A stretch of DNA of 64,000 bases from JACVRW01 sp963819635 (GTDB taxonomy: Bacteria; Actinomycetota; Thermoleophilia; Solirubrobacterales; Thermoleophilaceae), in NCBI GenBank assembly GCA_963819635.1, contig CAWFWX010000010.1, positions 15,566 to 79,565 on the forward strand, given 5' to 3'. This document shows, piece by piece, positions 1 to 8,306 of the stretch. The notes under the pieces were generated by a model that saw nothing but the letters and a program-made list of their open reading frames with translations, did no database searches and was not told the DNA's origin. A program made the position numbers and the translations under genes. Position 1 is the first letter of the stretch; every line of letters starts with the position of its first letter.

Positions 1-1275
1 CTGATCCTGTACCCGGTCGTGATCGCCGTGCTGATCGGCTTCGCGCTGTCGCGAGGGCCCGACAAGCCGAAGGTCGCCTTCTACAACGGCCTGGCCGGCC
101 AGTCGGCGGTCGTGGAGCTGGGCGGCGACCGGATCGACCTGGCACGGCAGGGCCAGCGCCTCTTCGACGCGATCGACCCTGTTCGCGTCGACAGCAGGGC
201 GGAGGCGATCCAGAAGGTGCGCGACGGAGATGTGCTCGGCGCGCTGGTCATCCCGGAGGACCTCGCGACGAACATCCAGTCCTCGCTCGAGCCGGGGACG
301 GTGGAGGTGTACTACAACGCCGAGGATCCGGCGAAGCGCCAGTACGTCGAGAACACGATCAAGGCGCAGGTGCAGACGGCCAACGGCGCCCTCACGAAGC
401 GGGTGGCCAAGGAGGCGCTCCAGCTCCTCGACCTGATCAGCACCGGCGGCGAGTACACGTTCCTCGGCCAGAGCTTCGACGTGCTGGGCCTCGAACGCGC
501 CGAGGCGATGCTCACACGGGCGCGCGCCGAGCTCCCGGCCGGCTCCCCGGAGCGTGCTGAGCTCGACCGAGTGATCGCGTTCGGCAAGCTCGCGCGCGAG
601 AACCTCTCCTTCTCGGACGAGGTGCTCGCCGTGGTGGGCGAGCCGATCCGCGTCAAGGCCACCCCGCTCGACGGCGGCACGACCTCGCTCACGTCGTTCG
701 CCGTGGCGCTCGCGGTGGCCGTCTCGCTGATGTTCATCACGCTGCTGCTCGCCGCGGGATCGCTGGCGCTGGAGCGCGAGGAGAACGCCTTCTCGCGGCT
801 CGTGCGAGGGCTCGTGTCGAAGACCGGCCTGCTGGCGGAGAAGGCCGGCCTCGCCGCGGGCTGCTCGGTGATCGTCTGCCTCGCGATGATGGTCGGCCTG
901 GGGCTGTTCGTGGACCTGGACTGGGGCCGCTTCCCGCTCTGGCTGGCGGCGCTGGCGGTCGGCGCGCTTGCGTTCGCGGCGCTCGGGCTCGCGATCGGCG
1001 GGCTGACTCGCGACGTCCGCGCAGCGTCGCTGCTCGCCTTCATGCTGTGCCTGCCGCTCGCCTTCCTGGCGCTCGTGCCATCGGGCGCCGTCGCGCCCGC
1101 GCTCTACGACGTGATCCGCGCGATCTCCGCCGTCTTCCCGTTCAAGCCCGCGCTCGACGCGCTCGACGCAGCGCTGAACGACGCGGGCGACCTCGGCGGG
1201 CCGCTGCTGCACCTCGCCGGGCTGACGCTGGCGTTCGGAGCCCTCAGCCGGATCGCGCTGACGCGGTTCGCATGA
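1..1275 (+). CDS. ABC-2 type transporter permease (5' end outside window)
   Basis: Partial gene. The frame is open from base 1, so the start codon lies upstream. The visible part fits the membrane subunit of an ABC-2 exporter: a hydrophobic helix at the window edge, an extracytoplasmic stretch of about 200 residues, then roughly five membrane helices beginning near base 690 (FAVALAVAVSLMFITLLL). A large loop after helix 1 is usual for ABC-2 permeases moving lipids, polymers or drugs. The ATPase partner is expected just upstream. Its TGA overlaps the next ATG (ATGA), so the two are probably translationally coupled. The substrate cannot be named. Confidence 0.8.
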   Translation: MILYPVVIAVLIGFALSRGPDKPKVAFYNGLAGQSAVVELGGDRIDLARQGQRLFDAIDPVRVDSRAEAIQKVRDGDVLGALVIPEDLATNIQSSLEPGTVEVYYNAEDPAKRQYVENTIKAQVQTANGALTKRVAKEALQLLDLISTGGEYTFLGQSFDVLGLERAEAMLTRARAELPAGSPERAELDRVIAFGKLARENLSFSDEVLAVVGEPIRVKATPLDGGTTSLTSFAVALAVAVSLMFITLLLAAGSLALEREENAFSRLVRGLVSKTGLLAEKAGLAAGCSVIVCLAMMVGLGLFVDLDWGRFPLWLAALAVGALAFAALGLAIGGLTRDVRAASLLAFMLCLPLAFLALVPSGAVAPALYDVIRAISAVFPFKPALDALDAALNDAGDLGGPLLHLAGLTLAFGALSRIALTRFA

Positions 1276-1664
1276 CGCTCGAGGAGACGATTCACACCGC
1301 CTACAGGGCGTGGAGCAGGCGCGACATCGACGCCCTGCTCGGTGTGGTCCACCCGGAAGCGGAGGCCCGGCCCATCCTCGGGGCGAATCTCGGCGTGAGC
1401 GTCTACCACGGCCGCGAGGGGCTCCGGGACTGGTTCAAGGACCTCCATCAGGAATGGGAGACCTTCGAGACCCGCGTGACCCACATCGAGGATCGTGGCG
1501 AGCGGGCGCTGTGCACGATCATGATCCACGCCCGCGGGCGCGCGAGCGGCGTGGCGATCGACGGCGAGATGTATCACCTCCTCGACCTGCGCGGCGGGCT
1601 GATCGCGCGCCTCGAGGCCTTCAGGGATCTCGACGCCGCCCTGCGGGCGCTCGACGCCGCCTAG
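1272..1664 (+). CDS. SnoaL-like (NTF2-fold) protein
   Basis: A 130-residue protein with the cone-shaped NTF2/SnoaL pattern: an N-terminal helix (TIHTAYRAWSRRDIDALLGV), a conserved 'hPEaeArPi' turn and a C-terminal sheet ending in an amphipathic helix. Members include polyketide cyclases, limonene-epoxide-hydrolase relatives and many uncharacterised proteins, so only the fold is supported. The start is set by the ATGA overlap with the upstream permease gene. No signal peptide or membrane segment. It may belong to the export operon or be a passenger in front of hemB. Confidence 0.7.
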   Translation: MTLEETIHTAYRAWSRRDIDALLGVVHPEAEARPILGANLGVSVYHGREGLRDWFKDLHQEWETFETRVTHIEDRGERALCTIMIHARGRASGVAIDGEMYHLLDLRGGLIARLEAFRDLDAALRALDAA

Positions 1665-1676
1665 ACTGACTGTCCG

Positions 1677-2651
1677 ATGCCCTTCCCGGCCACACGCCTG
1701 CGGCGGCTTCGCAAGACAGGGGTGCTGCGCGACCTCGTCCGCGAGACGACGCTCACCGCCGCGGATCTCGTCTACCCCATGTTCGTACAGCTCGGCGAGG
1801 GGCGGACGCCGGTGGAGGCGATGCCCGGAGTCGAGCGGGTGTCGATCTCGCACGCGGTCGAGGAGGCCGGCGAGGCGCACGCGCTCGGGATCCCCGCCGT
1901 GCTGCTGTTCGGCATTCCCGCCGAGAAGGACGAGCAGGGCTCGGGCGCCTACGACGACGAGGGCGTCGTGCAGCTCGCCGTGCGGGCGATCAAGGAGGCG
2001 CATCCCGAGCTGCTCGTGATGACCGACGTGTGCCTGTGCGCCTACACGTCCCACGGGCACTGCGGGGTCGTGCTCGAAGACGGAACGGTCGAGAACGACA
2101 TCAGCCTGGAGCTGCTGGCCAAGACCGCGATCTCCCACGCCCGGGCGGGAGCGGACGCGGTCGCACCGAGCGACATGATGGACGGCCGCGTCGGGGCGCT
2201 GCGCGCCCAGCTCGACAGCGAGGGTCACAAGGACCTGCCGATCGTCGCGTACAGCGCCAAGTTCGCGTCGGCCTTCTACGGGCCGTTTCGCGAGGCGGCG
2301 GGCTCGACGCCGGCGTTCGGCGACAGGCGCAGCTATCAGATGGATCCCGCCAACTCGGACGAGGCAGTGCGCGAGGCGCTCCTCGACGTCGAGGAGGGCG
2401 CGGACATGGTCATGGTGAAGCCGGCGCTTCCGTATCTGGACGTGATCCGGCGCGTGAAAGACGCGACACGCGTCCCGGTGGCGGCCTACAACGTGAGCGG
2501 CGAGTACGCCATGGTGAAGGCCGCGGCCGCGGCGGGCTATCTGGACGAGGAGTCGACCGTGCTGGAGAGCCTCACGGCGATCCGGCGAGCGGGCGCCGAC
2601 ATCGTGATCACCTACCACGCGAAGGATGTGGCCCGATGGCTCAGCCGGTAG
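1677..2651 (+). CDS. hemB: Porphobilinogen synthase (delta-aminolevulinate dehydratase)
   Basis: Condenses two 5-aminolevulinate molecules to porphobilinogen, the second common step of tetrapyrrole synthesis, in the cytoplasm. The 324 residues match the family length. Visible signatures are the cysteine metal site DVCLCAYTSHGHCG (Cys119, Cys121, Cys129), indicating a zinc-type enzyme, and the two Schiff-base lysines, Lys195 in YSAKFAS and Lys248 in MVKPALPYLD. The start ATG is 12 bases after the previous stop. It overlaps the next gene by 16 bases and sits with hemL four kb downstream, a normal tetrapyrrole grouping. Confidence 0.97.
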   Translation: MPFPATRLRRLRKTGVLRDLVRETTLTAADLVYPMFVQLGEGRTPVEAMPGVERVSISHAVEEAGEAHALGIPAVLLFGIPAEKDEQGSGAYDDEGVVQLAVRAIKEAHPELLVMTDVCLCAYTSHGHCGVVLEDGTVENDISLELLAKTAISHARAGADAVAPSDMMDGRVGALRAQLDSEGHKDLPIVAYSAKFASAFYGPFREAAGSTPAFGDRRSYQMDPANSDEAVREALLDVEEGADMVMVKPALPYLDVIRRVKDATRVPVAAYNVSGEYAMVKAAAAAGYLDEESTVLESLTAIRRAGADIVITYHAKDVARWLSR

Positions 2652-3706
2652 CAAAGGTTCGGAGCCGAAGGGACGGTTCCGCCGTCCCGCTCGACGAGCT
2701 GGACAAGCGGCTCCTCAACCTGCTCCAGGGCAGCTTCCCGATCGCGCGGCGGCCGTACGCGCGCGTCGCGGAGCTGGCGGAGCTGCCCGAGGAGGAGGTT
2801 CTGGGCCGAACCAAGCGCTTGCTCGACGAGCGCATCATCCGCGAGATCACGCCGATCTTCGACACCCGCGTGCTCGGCTACAGCTCGATGCTGGTCGCGG
2901 CGAAGGTGGATCCCGACAACCCCTGGCGGGCGGCGAAGATCATCAACTCGCACCCGGGCGTGTCGCACAACTACCTGCGCGACCACGACTTCAACATCTG
3001 GTTCACGATCGCGACGGAGCCCGACTCGCGGCTCGGCCTGGAGGGGTCGCTCGAGGTGCTTCAGCACCTCACGGGCGCGGAGTCGGTGCGGCAGCTGCCC
3101 ACGTTGAGGCTGTTCAAGATCCGGATGGACCTCGAGATGGAGAAGGGCACCGAGGCGCTGGCCGCCGTGGCGGAGGCAGTGGACCACAGGGAGCCCGAGG
3201 CCATCGAGCTGTCGGAGCTCGACCTGGCCGTGATTCGCGCCACCCAGGGACCGATGGAGGTCCTGCCGGAGCCCTTCGCCGCGCCGGCGGCCGAGCTCGG
3301 GCTCGACCAGCGGCAGCTCTTCGACCACCTCGAGTCAATGCGCGAGCGGCGAGCCCTGCGGCGGGTGGCGGCGATCCTCTTCCACCGCCGCGCCGGCTTC
3401 TCGGCGAACGGCATGGGCGTCTGGGGCGTGCCCGAGGAGCGCATCCTCGAGCTCGGCCCGCGGATGGCGTCATTCCGCGGGATCTCCCACTGCTACCAGC
3501 GCCCCACCTACGCCGACTGGCCGTACTCGGTCTTCACGATGGCCCACGGACGCTCGAAGGAGGAGTGCGACGCGATCCTGGACTCGATCGCGGCGGACAC
3601 CGGGATCGACGAGCGGCGGACGCTCTACTCGTCCACCGAGTTCAAGAAGATCCGGCTGCGCTACTTCACCGACGAGCACAAGCGGTGGGAAGCGGAGCAC
3701 GCGTAG
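2636..3706 (+). CDS. Fused siroheme decarboxylase-like protein (AhbA/AhbB or NirDL type, Lrp/AsnC fold)
   Basis: A 356-residue protein built from two halves of similar design, each a winged HTH followed by an AsnC-like alpha/beta domain (about residues 20-170 and 190-345). The first half has NYLRDHDFNIWFTIA and the second SHCYQRPTYADWPYSVFT plus MAHG, the patterns that distinguish siroheme decarboxylases (AhbA/AhbB, NirD/L/G/H) from true Lrp regulators. Known members remove acetate carboxyls from siroheme to give 12,18-didecarboxysiroheme for heme or heme d1. Position between hemB and hemL supports a tetrapyrrole role. The ATG at 2636 overlaps hemB by 16 bases. Automatic pipelines would probably call it an Lrp regulator; that remains the alternative. 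Confidence 0.75.
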   Translation: MAQPVAKVRSRRDGSAVPLDELDKRLLNLLQGSFPIARRPYARVAELAELPEEEVLGRTKRLLDERIIREITPIFDTRVLGYSSMLVAAKVDPDNPWRAAKIINSHPGVSHNYLRDHDFNIWFTIATEPDSRLGLEGSLEVLQHLTGAESVRQLPTLRLFKIRMDLEMEKGTEALAAVAEAVDHREPEAIELSELDLAVIRATQGPMEVLPEPFAAPAAELGLDQRQLFDHLESMRERRALRRVAAILFHRRAGFSANGMGVWGVPEERILELGPRMASFRGISHCYQRPTYADWPYSVFTMAHGRSKEECDAILDSIAADTGIDERRTLYSSTEFKKIRLRYFTDEHKRWEAEHA

Positions 3707-4962
3707 CGGCTGGGCGCTCGGCGCACGCCTACGAGCGGGCCCTCGAGCTCATGCCGGGGGGCGTGAACTCGCCCGTTCGCGCGATGCGCCAGATCGGCCG
3801 CGATCCGATCTTCGTCGCGCGCGGCGAGGGCGCCGAGCTGATCGACGTGGACGGCAACCGCTACGTCGACTGGGTCATGTCGTGGGGACCGCTGATCGCC
3901 GGACACGCGCATCCGGAGGTCGTGTCGGCGGTGACCGCGGCCGCCGCGGCGGGCACGAGCTTCGGTGCGCCGACAGAGGCCGAGGTCGAGCTCGCCGCCG
4001 AGGTCGTCGACCGCGTGCCGTCCGCCGAGATGGTCCGCATGACGTCGTCCGGGACCGAAGCGTCGATGAGCGCCCTGCGGCTGGCACGAGCCGCCACCGG
4101 CCGCGACAAGATCGTGAAGTTCGCGGGCGCCTATCACGGCCACGTGGACGGCCTGCTGGCCGAGGCCGGCTCCGGTCTCGCCACTCAGGGCATTCCGGCG
4201 AGCCCGGGCGTGACCGAGGCCCAGGCGGCCGACACCGTCGTCATGCGCTGGAACGAGTGGGACACGCCTGACGCCGCGCTCGCGGCCATCATCTGCGAGC
4301 CGTTTCCGGCGAACATGGGATTGGTCCCGCCCTCGCCCGGCTTCCTGTCAGGTCTGCGACGGATCGCCGACGAGCTGGGCGCGCTCCTGATCTTCGACGA
4401 GGTGATCAGCGGCTTCCGTGTAGCCCGCGGCGGCGCCCAGGAGCTCGAAGCGGTCACTCCGGACATCTCGGTCCTCGGAAAGGTGATCGGAGGCGGCCTG
4501 CCCGCCGCCGCGTACGCCGGCCGCCGCGAGCTGATGGAGCTGATCGCTCCGGCGGGCGACGTCTACCAGGCCGGCACGCTGTCCGGAAATCCGCTCGCCA
4601 CGGCCGCGGGGCTCGCCACGCTCCGCCTGCTCGACGAGCACGCGTATGCCCGGCTCGGCGAGCTGGCGCGAGACCTCGCGGACGGTCTGGACGTCGCGGC
4701 GCGCGAGGCGGGCGTCCCGGCGACGGCCGTTGCCAAGCCGGGGCTCGTAACGCTGTTCTTCGCCCCCGAACCACCGCGCAACTACGACGAGGCCAGGGCG
4801 TGCGACCTCGAGGCCTACGCGGCCTTCTGCCGCGGCATGCTCGACCGGGGCATCTACCTTCCCCCCTCGCAGTTCGAGGCCTGGTTTCCGTCGCTGGCGC
4901 ACACCGACGCACACGTCGAGCGGACGCTCGCCGCGGCACGCGAGGTGCTCTCCGAGCTGTGA
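3685..4962 (+). CDS. hemL: Glutamate-1-semialdehyde 2,1-aminomutase
   Basis: PLP enzyme (fold type I) that converts glutamate-1-semialdehyde to 5-aminolevulinate in the C5 heme pathway. The N-terminal motif ELMPGGVNSPVRA, SSGTEASMSALRLAR, FDEVISGFRVARGG and the PLP lysine in SVLGKVIGGGLP (about residue 266) are diagnostic. The GTG at 3685 gives 425 residues, the usual length, and overlaps the upstream gene by 22 bases. A later start would cut into the conserved N-terminus. With hemB nearby the window carries two of the early heme enzymes; hemA, hemC and hemD are not in view. Confidence 0.96.
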   Translation: MGSGARVAAGRSAHAYERALELMPGGVNSPVRAMRQIGRDPIFVARGEGAELIDVDGNRYVDWVMSWGPLIAGHAHPEVVSAVTAAAAAGTSFGAPTEAEVELAAEVVDRVPSAEMVRMTSSGTEASMSALRLARAATGRDKIVKFAGAYHGHVDGLLAEAGSGLATQGIPASPGVTEAQAADTVVMRWNEWDTPDAALAAIICEPFPANMGLVPPSPGFLSGLRRIADELGALLIFDEVISGFRVARGGAQELEAVTPDISVLGKVIGGGLPAAAYAGRRELMELIAPAGDVYQAGTLSGNPLATAAGLATLRLLDEHAYARLGELARDLADGLDVAAREAGVPATAVAKPGLVTLFFAPEPPRNYDEARACDLEAYAAFCRGMLDRGIYLPPSQFEAWFPSLAHTDAHVERTLAAAREVLSEL

Positions 4963-5345
4963 GCACGCTCGCCCAGGTGATGGCGGCCACCGACCCGGCG
5001 CTCGCCCCCTATGCGGTGGACGAGCCCGAGCGCGGGCGCTTCGCGGACATGGAGGGGATTCGCGGGTTCGTGCTCGAGGCGGTCTACGAGGGCTATCTCA
5101 TGCACTACGGCGAGCCGCGTGCCTTCAGGGGGATGGATCCCGACCTGCGCCTGCTCGCGGGCGACGCCCTTTACGCGCTCGGCCTGTCGCGGCTCGCGGA
5201 CGCCGGAGACCTCGAGGCCGTGGCGGAGCTGTCGGACCTCATCTCGGGCTCCGCCCAGGCCCACGCGGAGGGCCGGCCGGAGGACGCCGAGGCGCTCTGG
5301 CGTGCGAGCTCGGATAGGCTCCGCCCCCGCTCGTGCGCTCCGTAA
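4959..5345 (+). CDS. Conserved hypothetical protein, soluble, helical
   Basis: A 128-residue mostly helical protein with no recognisable catalytic motif, signal peptide or membrane helix. The GTG start overlaps the hemL stop (GTGA), which argues for real translation and coupling to hemL. Low-complexity free, with a Glu/Ala-rich C-terminal helix (residues ~80-120). It lies between tetrapyrrole and cytochrome bc genes, so a role in heme supply to cytochromes is conceivable but unsupported. I do not recognise the family. Confidence 0.6.
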   Translation: MSTLAQVMAATDPALAPYAVDEPERGRFADMEGIRGFVLEAVYEGYLMHYGEPRAFRGMDPDLRLLAGDALYALGLSRLADAGDLEAVAELSDLISGSAQAHAEGRPEDAEALWRASSDRLRPRSCAP

Positions 5346-5393
5346 CCATGTTGGCATTAAGCCCCGCCGCGCGGAACAATCCCTAGCTCACCC

Positions 5394-6062
5394 GTGGCCG
5401 ACACACCGCAGAAGGTCGACAAGAAGTCCCGCTATACGGAGGGCCGCGGCATCGCGGGCGCCTTCGAGGGCGAGACCGTCACCCGCCGCCGGATGATGGA
5501 GGGCACCGCCCTCGCCGTCGGCGGAATCGCGACCATGGCGTTCGCGCTGCCCGGACTCGGCTTCGCGCTCGGCCCGATCTTCGAGGACACCATCCCGACG
5601 CGCTGGCAGGACGTGGGGACGGAGGACGACTTCAACGATGCCAGCTACGTCCCGCGGGTGATCAACATCGATGCCGAGATCGGGGACGCGGGCAAGACGA
5701 CGGTCTACGTCCGGCAGTTCAACCCGGACATCGACGCGGTGGTCGAGGGCCAGGACCCGCAGCCGTACGTCGTGATCTCGACTCGCTGCGCCCACCTGGG
5801 CTGTCCCGTCCGCTACATCCAGGCGTCGCAGAAGTTCGTCTGCCCCTGCCACGGAGGCGTCTACGACCTGCAGGGCAAGGTTCAGGGCGGCCCGCCGGTG
5901 CGCCCGCTCGACCGCTTCTACACGCGCGTCGTGGACAGCCGCGTCGAGGTCGGCGACCGCTTCTCGCTGAACTCCCAGCTCGAGCGCTTCTCGCCGCGTG
6001 ACCCGTCGAACCACCTGGACGGCCTCTGGCAGTACCTCTACCCGTCGAGGCCGACCACATGA
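5394..6062 (+). CDS. qcrA: Rieske iron-sulfur subunit of menaquinol-cytochrome c reductase
   Basis: Carries the 2Fe-2S cluster that takes electrons from menaquinol in the bc complex. The cluster ligands are visible as CAHLGC and CPCHGG (residues ~133-163), the latter in a long insertion-free Rieske fold. The N-terminus has a twin-arginine-like motif (TRRRMMEG) before one hydrophobic segment (ALAVGGIATMAFALPGLGF), the usual Tat-dependent membrane anchor of Rieske proteins. GTG start at 5394; 48 bases separate it from the preceding gene, the likely promoter region of the bc operon. The stop overlaps the cytochrome b start (ATGA). Confidence 0.93.
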   Translation: MADTPQKVDKKSRYTEGRGIAGAFEGETVTRRRMMEGTALAVGGIATMAFALPGLGFALGPIFEDTIPTRWQDVGTEDDFNDASYVPRVINIDAEIGDAGKTTVYVRQFNPDIDAVVEGQDPQPYVVISTRCAHLGCPVRYIQASQKFVCPCHGGVYDLQGKVQGGPPVRPLDRFYTRVVDSRVEVGDRFSLNSQLERFSPRDPSNHLDGLWQYLYPSRPTT

Positions 6063-6880
6063 AGCTGCCGACGCCACTGAGGCGCACGCCCCGGCGGCCC
6101 GGCGGGAACAACGGGCGTAACGGCGGGCGGAACGGCGCCGGAACGGTGCCGGCGACGAAGCCGGCCGCGAAGGATCAGGCGGTCGAGGGCGTCGCGAGCG
6201 TCGTCGGCTGGCTCGACGAGCGCACGGGCATGAGCCCGTTCCTGCGCGGATTCCTCTACAGGAAGGTCCCGAAGGGCACGAACTGGTACTACACGCTCGG
6301 CTCGGCCACGATGTTCGCCTTCCTGTCGCAGGCGGTCACCGGCGTCTTCCTGGCGATGTACTACGAGCCGGACCCCACGCGCGCCTACGAGTCGGCCTCG
6401 CGGATCACCAACGAGGTCTTCCTCGGCGAGTTCGTGCGCGGCATGCACAAGTGGGGCTCGACCGTGATGATCATCCTGATCTTCCTCCACATGGGGAGGG
6501 TGTTCTTCTTCGGCGCGTACAAGTACCCGCGCGAGCTCAACTGGATCATCGGCGTGGTCCTGGTCGTCCTGACGCTGATGATGGGCCTGACCGGCTACCT
6601 GCTGCCGTTCGACCAGCGCTCCTTCTGGGCCACCGTCGTAGCGGTCAACATCAACGCATCCGGGCCGCTCGTGGGCCCGTATCTCGCCGACTTCCTCCGT
6701 GCGGGCTCGGAGTTCGGACCGACCACTATCACCCGCTTCTACTCGCTGCACATGCTCCTCGTCCCGGGGCTGATCGCGGTGCTGATCGGCGCGCACCTCT
6801 ACCTCGTGGCGAAGCTCGGCACCACAGCCCCGCCCTGGCTCAAGGCCGAGAAGAAGGACCTCCTGAGAGAGGAGGTCTGA
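6059..6880 (+). CDS. qcrB: Cytochrome b (b6-type, N-terminal half) of the bc complex
   Basis: Membrane subunit that binds the two b hemes and forms quinol sites. At 273 residues it has four core helices, matching b6-type split cytochrome b and not the full-length mitochondrial type. The heme-ligand histidines lie in FVRGMHKWGSTVMIILIFLH and RFYSLHMLLVPGLIAVLIGAH (seen as two pairs about 14 residues apart). Residues 1-40 form a basic, Gly/Asn-rich cytoplasmic tail (GGNNGRNGGRNGAG) not seen in most homologues. Coupled to qcrA by ATGA and only 3 bases from the next gene. Confidence 0.93.
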   Translation: MKLPTPLRRTPRRPGGNNGRNGGRNGAGTVPATKPAAKDQAVEGVASVVGWLDERTGMSPFLRGFLYRKVPKGTNWYYTLGSATMFAFLSQAVTGVFLAMYYEPDPTRAYESASRITNEVFLGEFVRGMHKWGSTVMIILIFLHMGRVFFFGAYKYPRELNWIIGVVLVVLTLMMGLTGYLLPFDQRSFWATVVAVNINASGPLVGPYLADFLRAGSEFGPTTITRFYSLHMLLVPGLIAVLIGAHLYLVAKLGTTAPPWLKAEKKDLLREEV

Positions 6881-6883
6881 CCG

Positions 6884-7597
6884 ATGGACGCAGAGGAGAG
6901 GGACCAGTACCTCCGCGAGTACTCGATCCTGAAGGGGCAGGGCAAGCCGTTCTTCCCGTACGCGATCGCGAAGGACGGCGCGATGGCGTGCGTCACGCTC
7001 GCCGTGATCATCGCGTTGGCGATCCTGTTCGGGGCCGAACTGGGCCCGAAGGCCGATCCGACGACCACGACCTACACGCCGCGCCCCGAGTGGTACTTCT
7101 TCTTCCTCTTCGAGCTGCTGCGCGTGGTCAAGCCGCCGGAGCTCGTCTTCCTCGCGACGATCGGCATCCCGACGATCTGCCTCGTCCTCCTGCTGATCCT
7201 GCCGTTCATCGACCGCGGCCCGGAGCGCAATCCGCTGCGCCGGCCGATCGCCGTGACGGCGGGCATCGCCACGATCGCCGCGATGGCGTACCTCACGGTG
7301 CTCGGGGCGCTCGCCGGGTCGCCCACCGAGATCGACCAGCCCGCGCCGCCGGGTCTCGAGAAGGGCCAGGAGGTGATGGCCTCGTCTGGGTGCCTCGGCT
7401 GCCACAAGGTGGGCGAGAACGGCAACACGCTCGGGCCGAACCTCAGCGACATCGGGGACGTGCTCGGGAAGGACGCGATCGCGCGCACGCTCGTGAACCC
7501 GACGCCTCCGATGCCGTCCTACCGGCAGCTCCAGCAGCAGACGCCCGACCAGTTCAACCAGCTGGTCGACTACGTCGCCTCGCTCAGGAAGGAGTAA
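6884..7597 (+). CDS. qcrC: Subunit IV-type cytochrome b C-terminal half fused to a cytochrome c domain
   Basis: A 237-residue fusion. Residues ~1-145 correspond to the PetD/subunit IV half of cytochrome b, including the quinol-site signature PEWYFFFLFELLR (the PEWY motif) and three membrane helices. Residues ~160-237 are a class I cytochrome c with a single heme site CLGCHK and a distal methionine candidate in PTPPMPSYRQ. The same three-gene layout (Rieske, b6, IV-c fusion) is known for the Bacillus menaquinol-cytochrome c reductase. Starts 3 bases after qcrB and lies 7 bases before menG. Confidence 0.92.
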   Translation: MDAEERDQYLREYSILKGQGKPFFPYAIAKDGAMACVTLAVIIALAILFGAELGPKADPTTTTYTPRPEWYFFFLFELLRVVKPPELVFLATIGIPTICLVLLLILPFIDRGPERNPLRRPIAVTAGIATIAAMAYLTVLGALAGSPTEIDQPAPPGLEKGQEVMASSGCLGCHKVGENGNTLGPNLSDIGDVLGKDAIARTLVNPTPPMPSYRQLQQQTPDQFNQLVDYVASLRKE

Positions 7598-7604
7598 TGC
7601 CGTC

Positions 7605-8306
7605 ATGACCGGGGGCACGCCCGCGTCGGGCACGCTCCCCGACACCCAGGTCAAGGCGATGTTCGACCGCATCGCGCGCGTCTACGACCGCATGAACTCG
7701 CTCATGACGGCCGGGATGCATCACCGCTGGCGCGAGCGGGCCGCCGACCTCGCCCGGGTCGGCCCCGGCGAGGCGGCGCTCGACGTCGCGACGGGCACCG
7801 GCGATCTCGCCATCGAGCTCGCCCGCCGCGGGGCGGAGGTGACCGGATCGGACTTCGCCCCGGCGATGCTCGAGCTGGCGCGCCGGAAGGCGCCGGGACT
7901 CAGCTTCGAGGAGGGCGACGCGCTGAATCTCACCTACGCGGACGACTCGTTCGACGCGACCACGGTCGGATTCGGAGCGCGGAACTTTGCCGACCTCGAT
8001 CGCGGCCTGCGCGAGATGACGCGCGTCACGAAGCCGGGCGGACGTGTCGTCGTGCTCGAGATCACCACGCCGCAGAGGCCGCCGCTGTCCTGGTTCTTCC
8101 ATGCGTGGTTCGACACGGTTGTGCCCCAGCTGGGCCGCCTCGCGGGTGACTCGGACGCCTACACCTACCTGCCCAGCAGCGTGCGTCGCTTCCCCCTGCC
8201 CGAGGAGCTGGCCGCCCGGATGGCCGCGGCGGGCCTCACGGACGTGCGCTGGATCCTCACGGCCGGGGGCATCATCGCCATCCACGCGGGGACGAAGAGC
8301 TCGTGA
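7605..8306 (+). CDS. menG: Demethylmenaquinone methyltransferase
   Basis: Class I SAM methyltransferase of the UbiE/MenG family catalysing the last step of menaquinone synthesis. The 233 residues show the family N-terminus (VKAMFDRIARVYDRMNSLMT), SAM motif I (ALDVATGTGDLAIELA) and the family motif GFGARNFADLDRGLREM. Location right behind the bc complex and in front of a polyprenyl synthase ties it to the respiratory quinone. Start ATG at 7605. The stop overlaps the next GTG. Ubiquinone methylation is unlikely in an actinobacterium. Confidence 0.94.
   Translation: MTGGTPASGTLPDTQVKAMFDRIARVYDRMNSLMTAGMHHRWRERAADLARVGPGEAALDVATGTGDLAIELARRGAEVTGSDFAPAMLELARRKAPGLSFEEGDALNLTYADDSFDATTVGFGARNFADLDRGLREMTRVTKPGGRVVVLEITTPQRPPLSWFFHAWFDTVVPQLGRLAGDSDAYTYLPSSVRRFPLPEELAARMAAAGLTDVRWILTAGGIIAIHAGTKSS

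Noticed and set aside
2636..3706. Ordinary Lrp/AsnC transcription regulator
   Set aside because: Two fused halves with siroheme-decarboxylase motifs and position between hemB and hemL favour an enzyme; regulation remains the fallback reading.
6038..7672. 544-codon open frame on the minus strand over the cytochrome bc genes
   Set aside because: It mirrors the strongly supported qcrA/qcrB/qcrC genes, consists of Arg/His/Asp-rich low-information sequence and has no domain; an antisense shadow of GC-rich coding DNA. Similar shadows cover purA, dnaB, otsA, M28-like and M23 genes.
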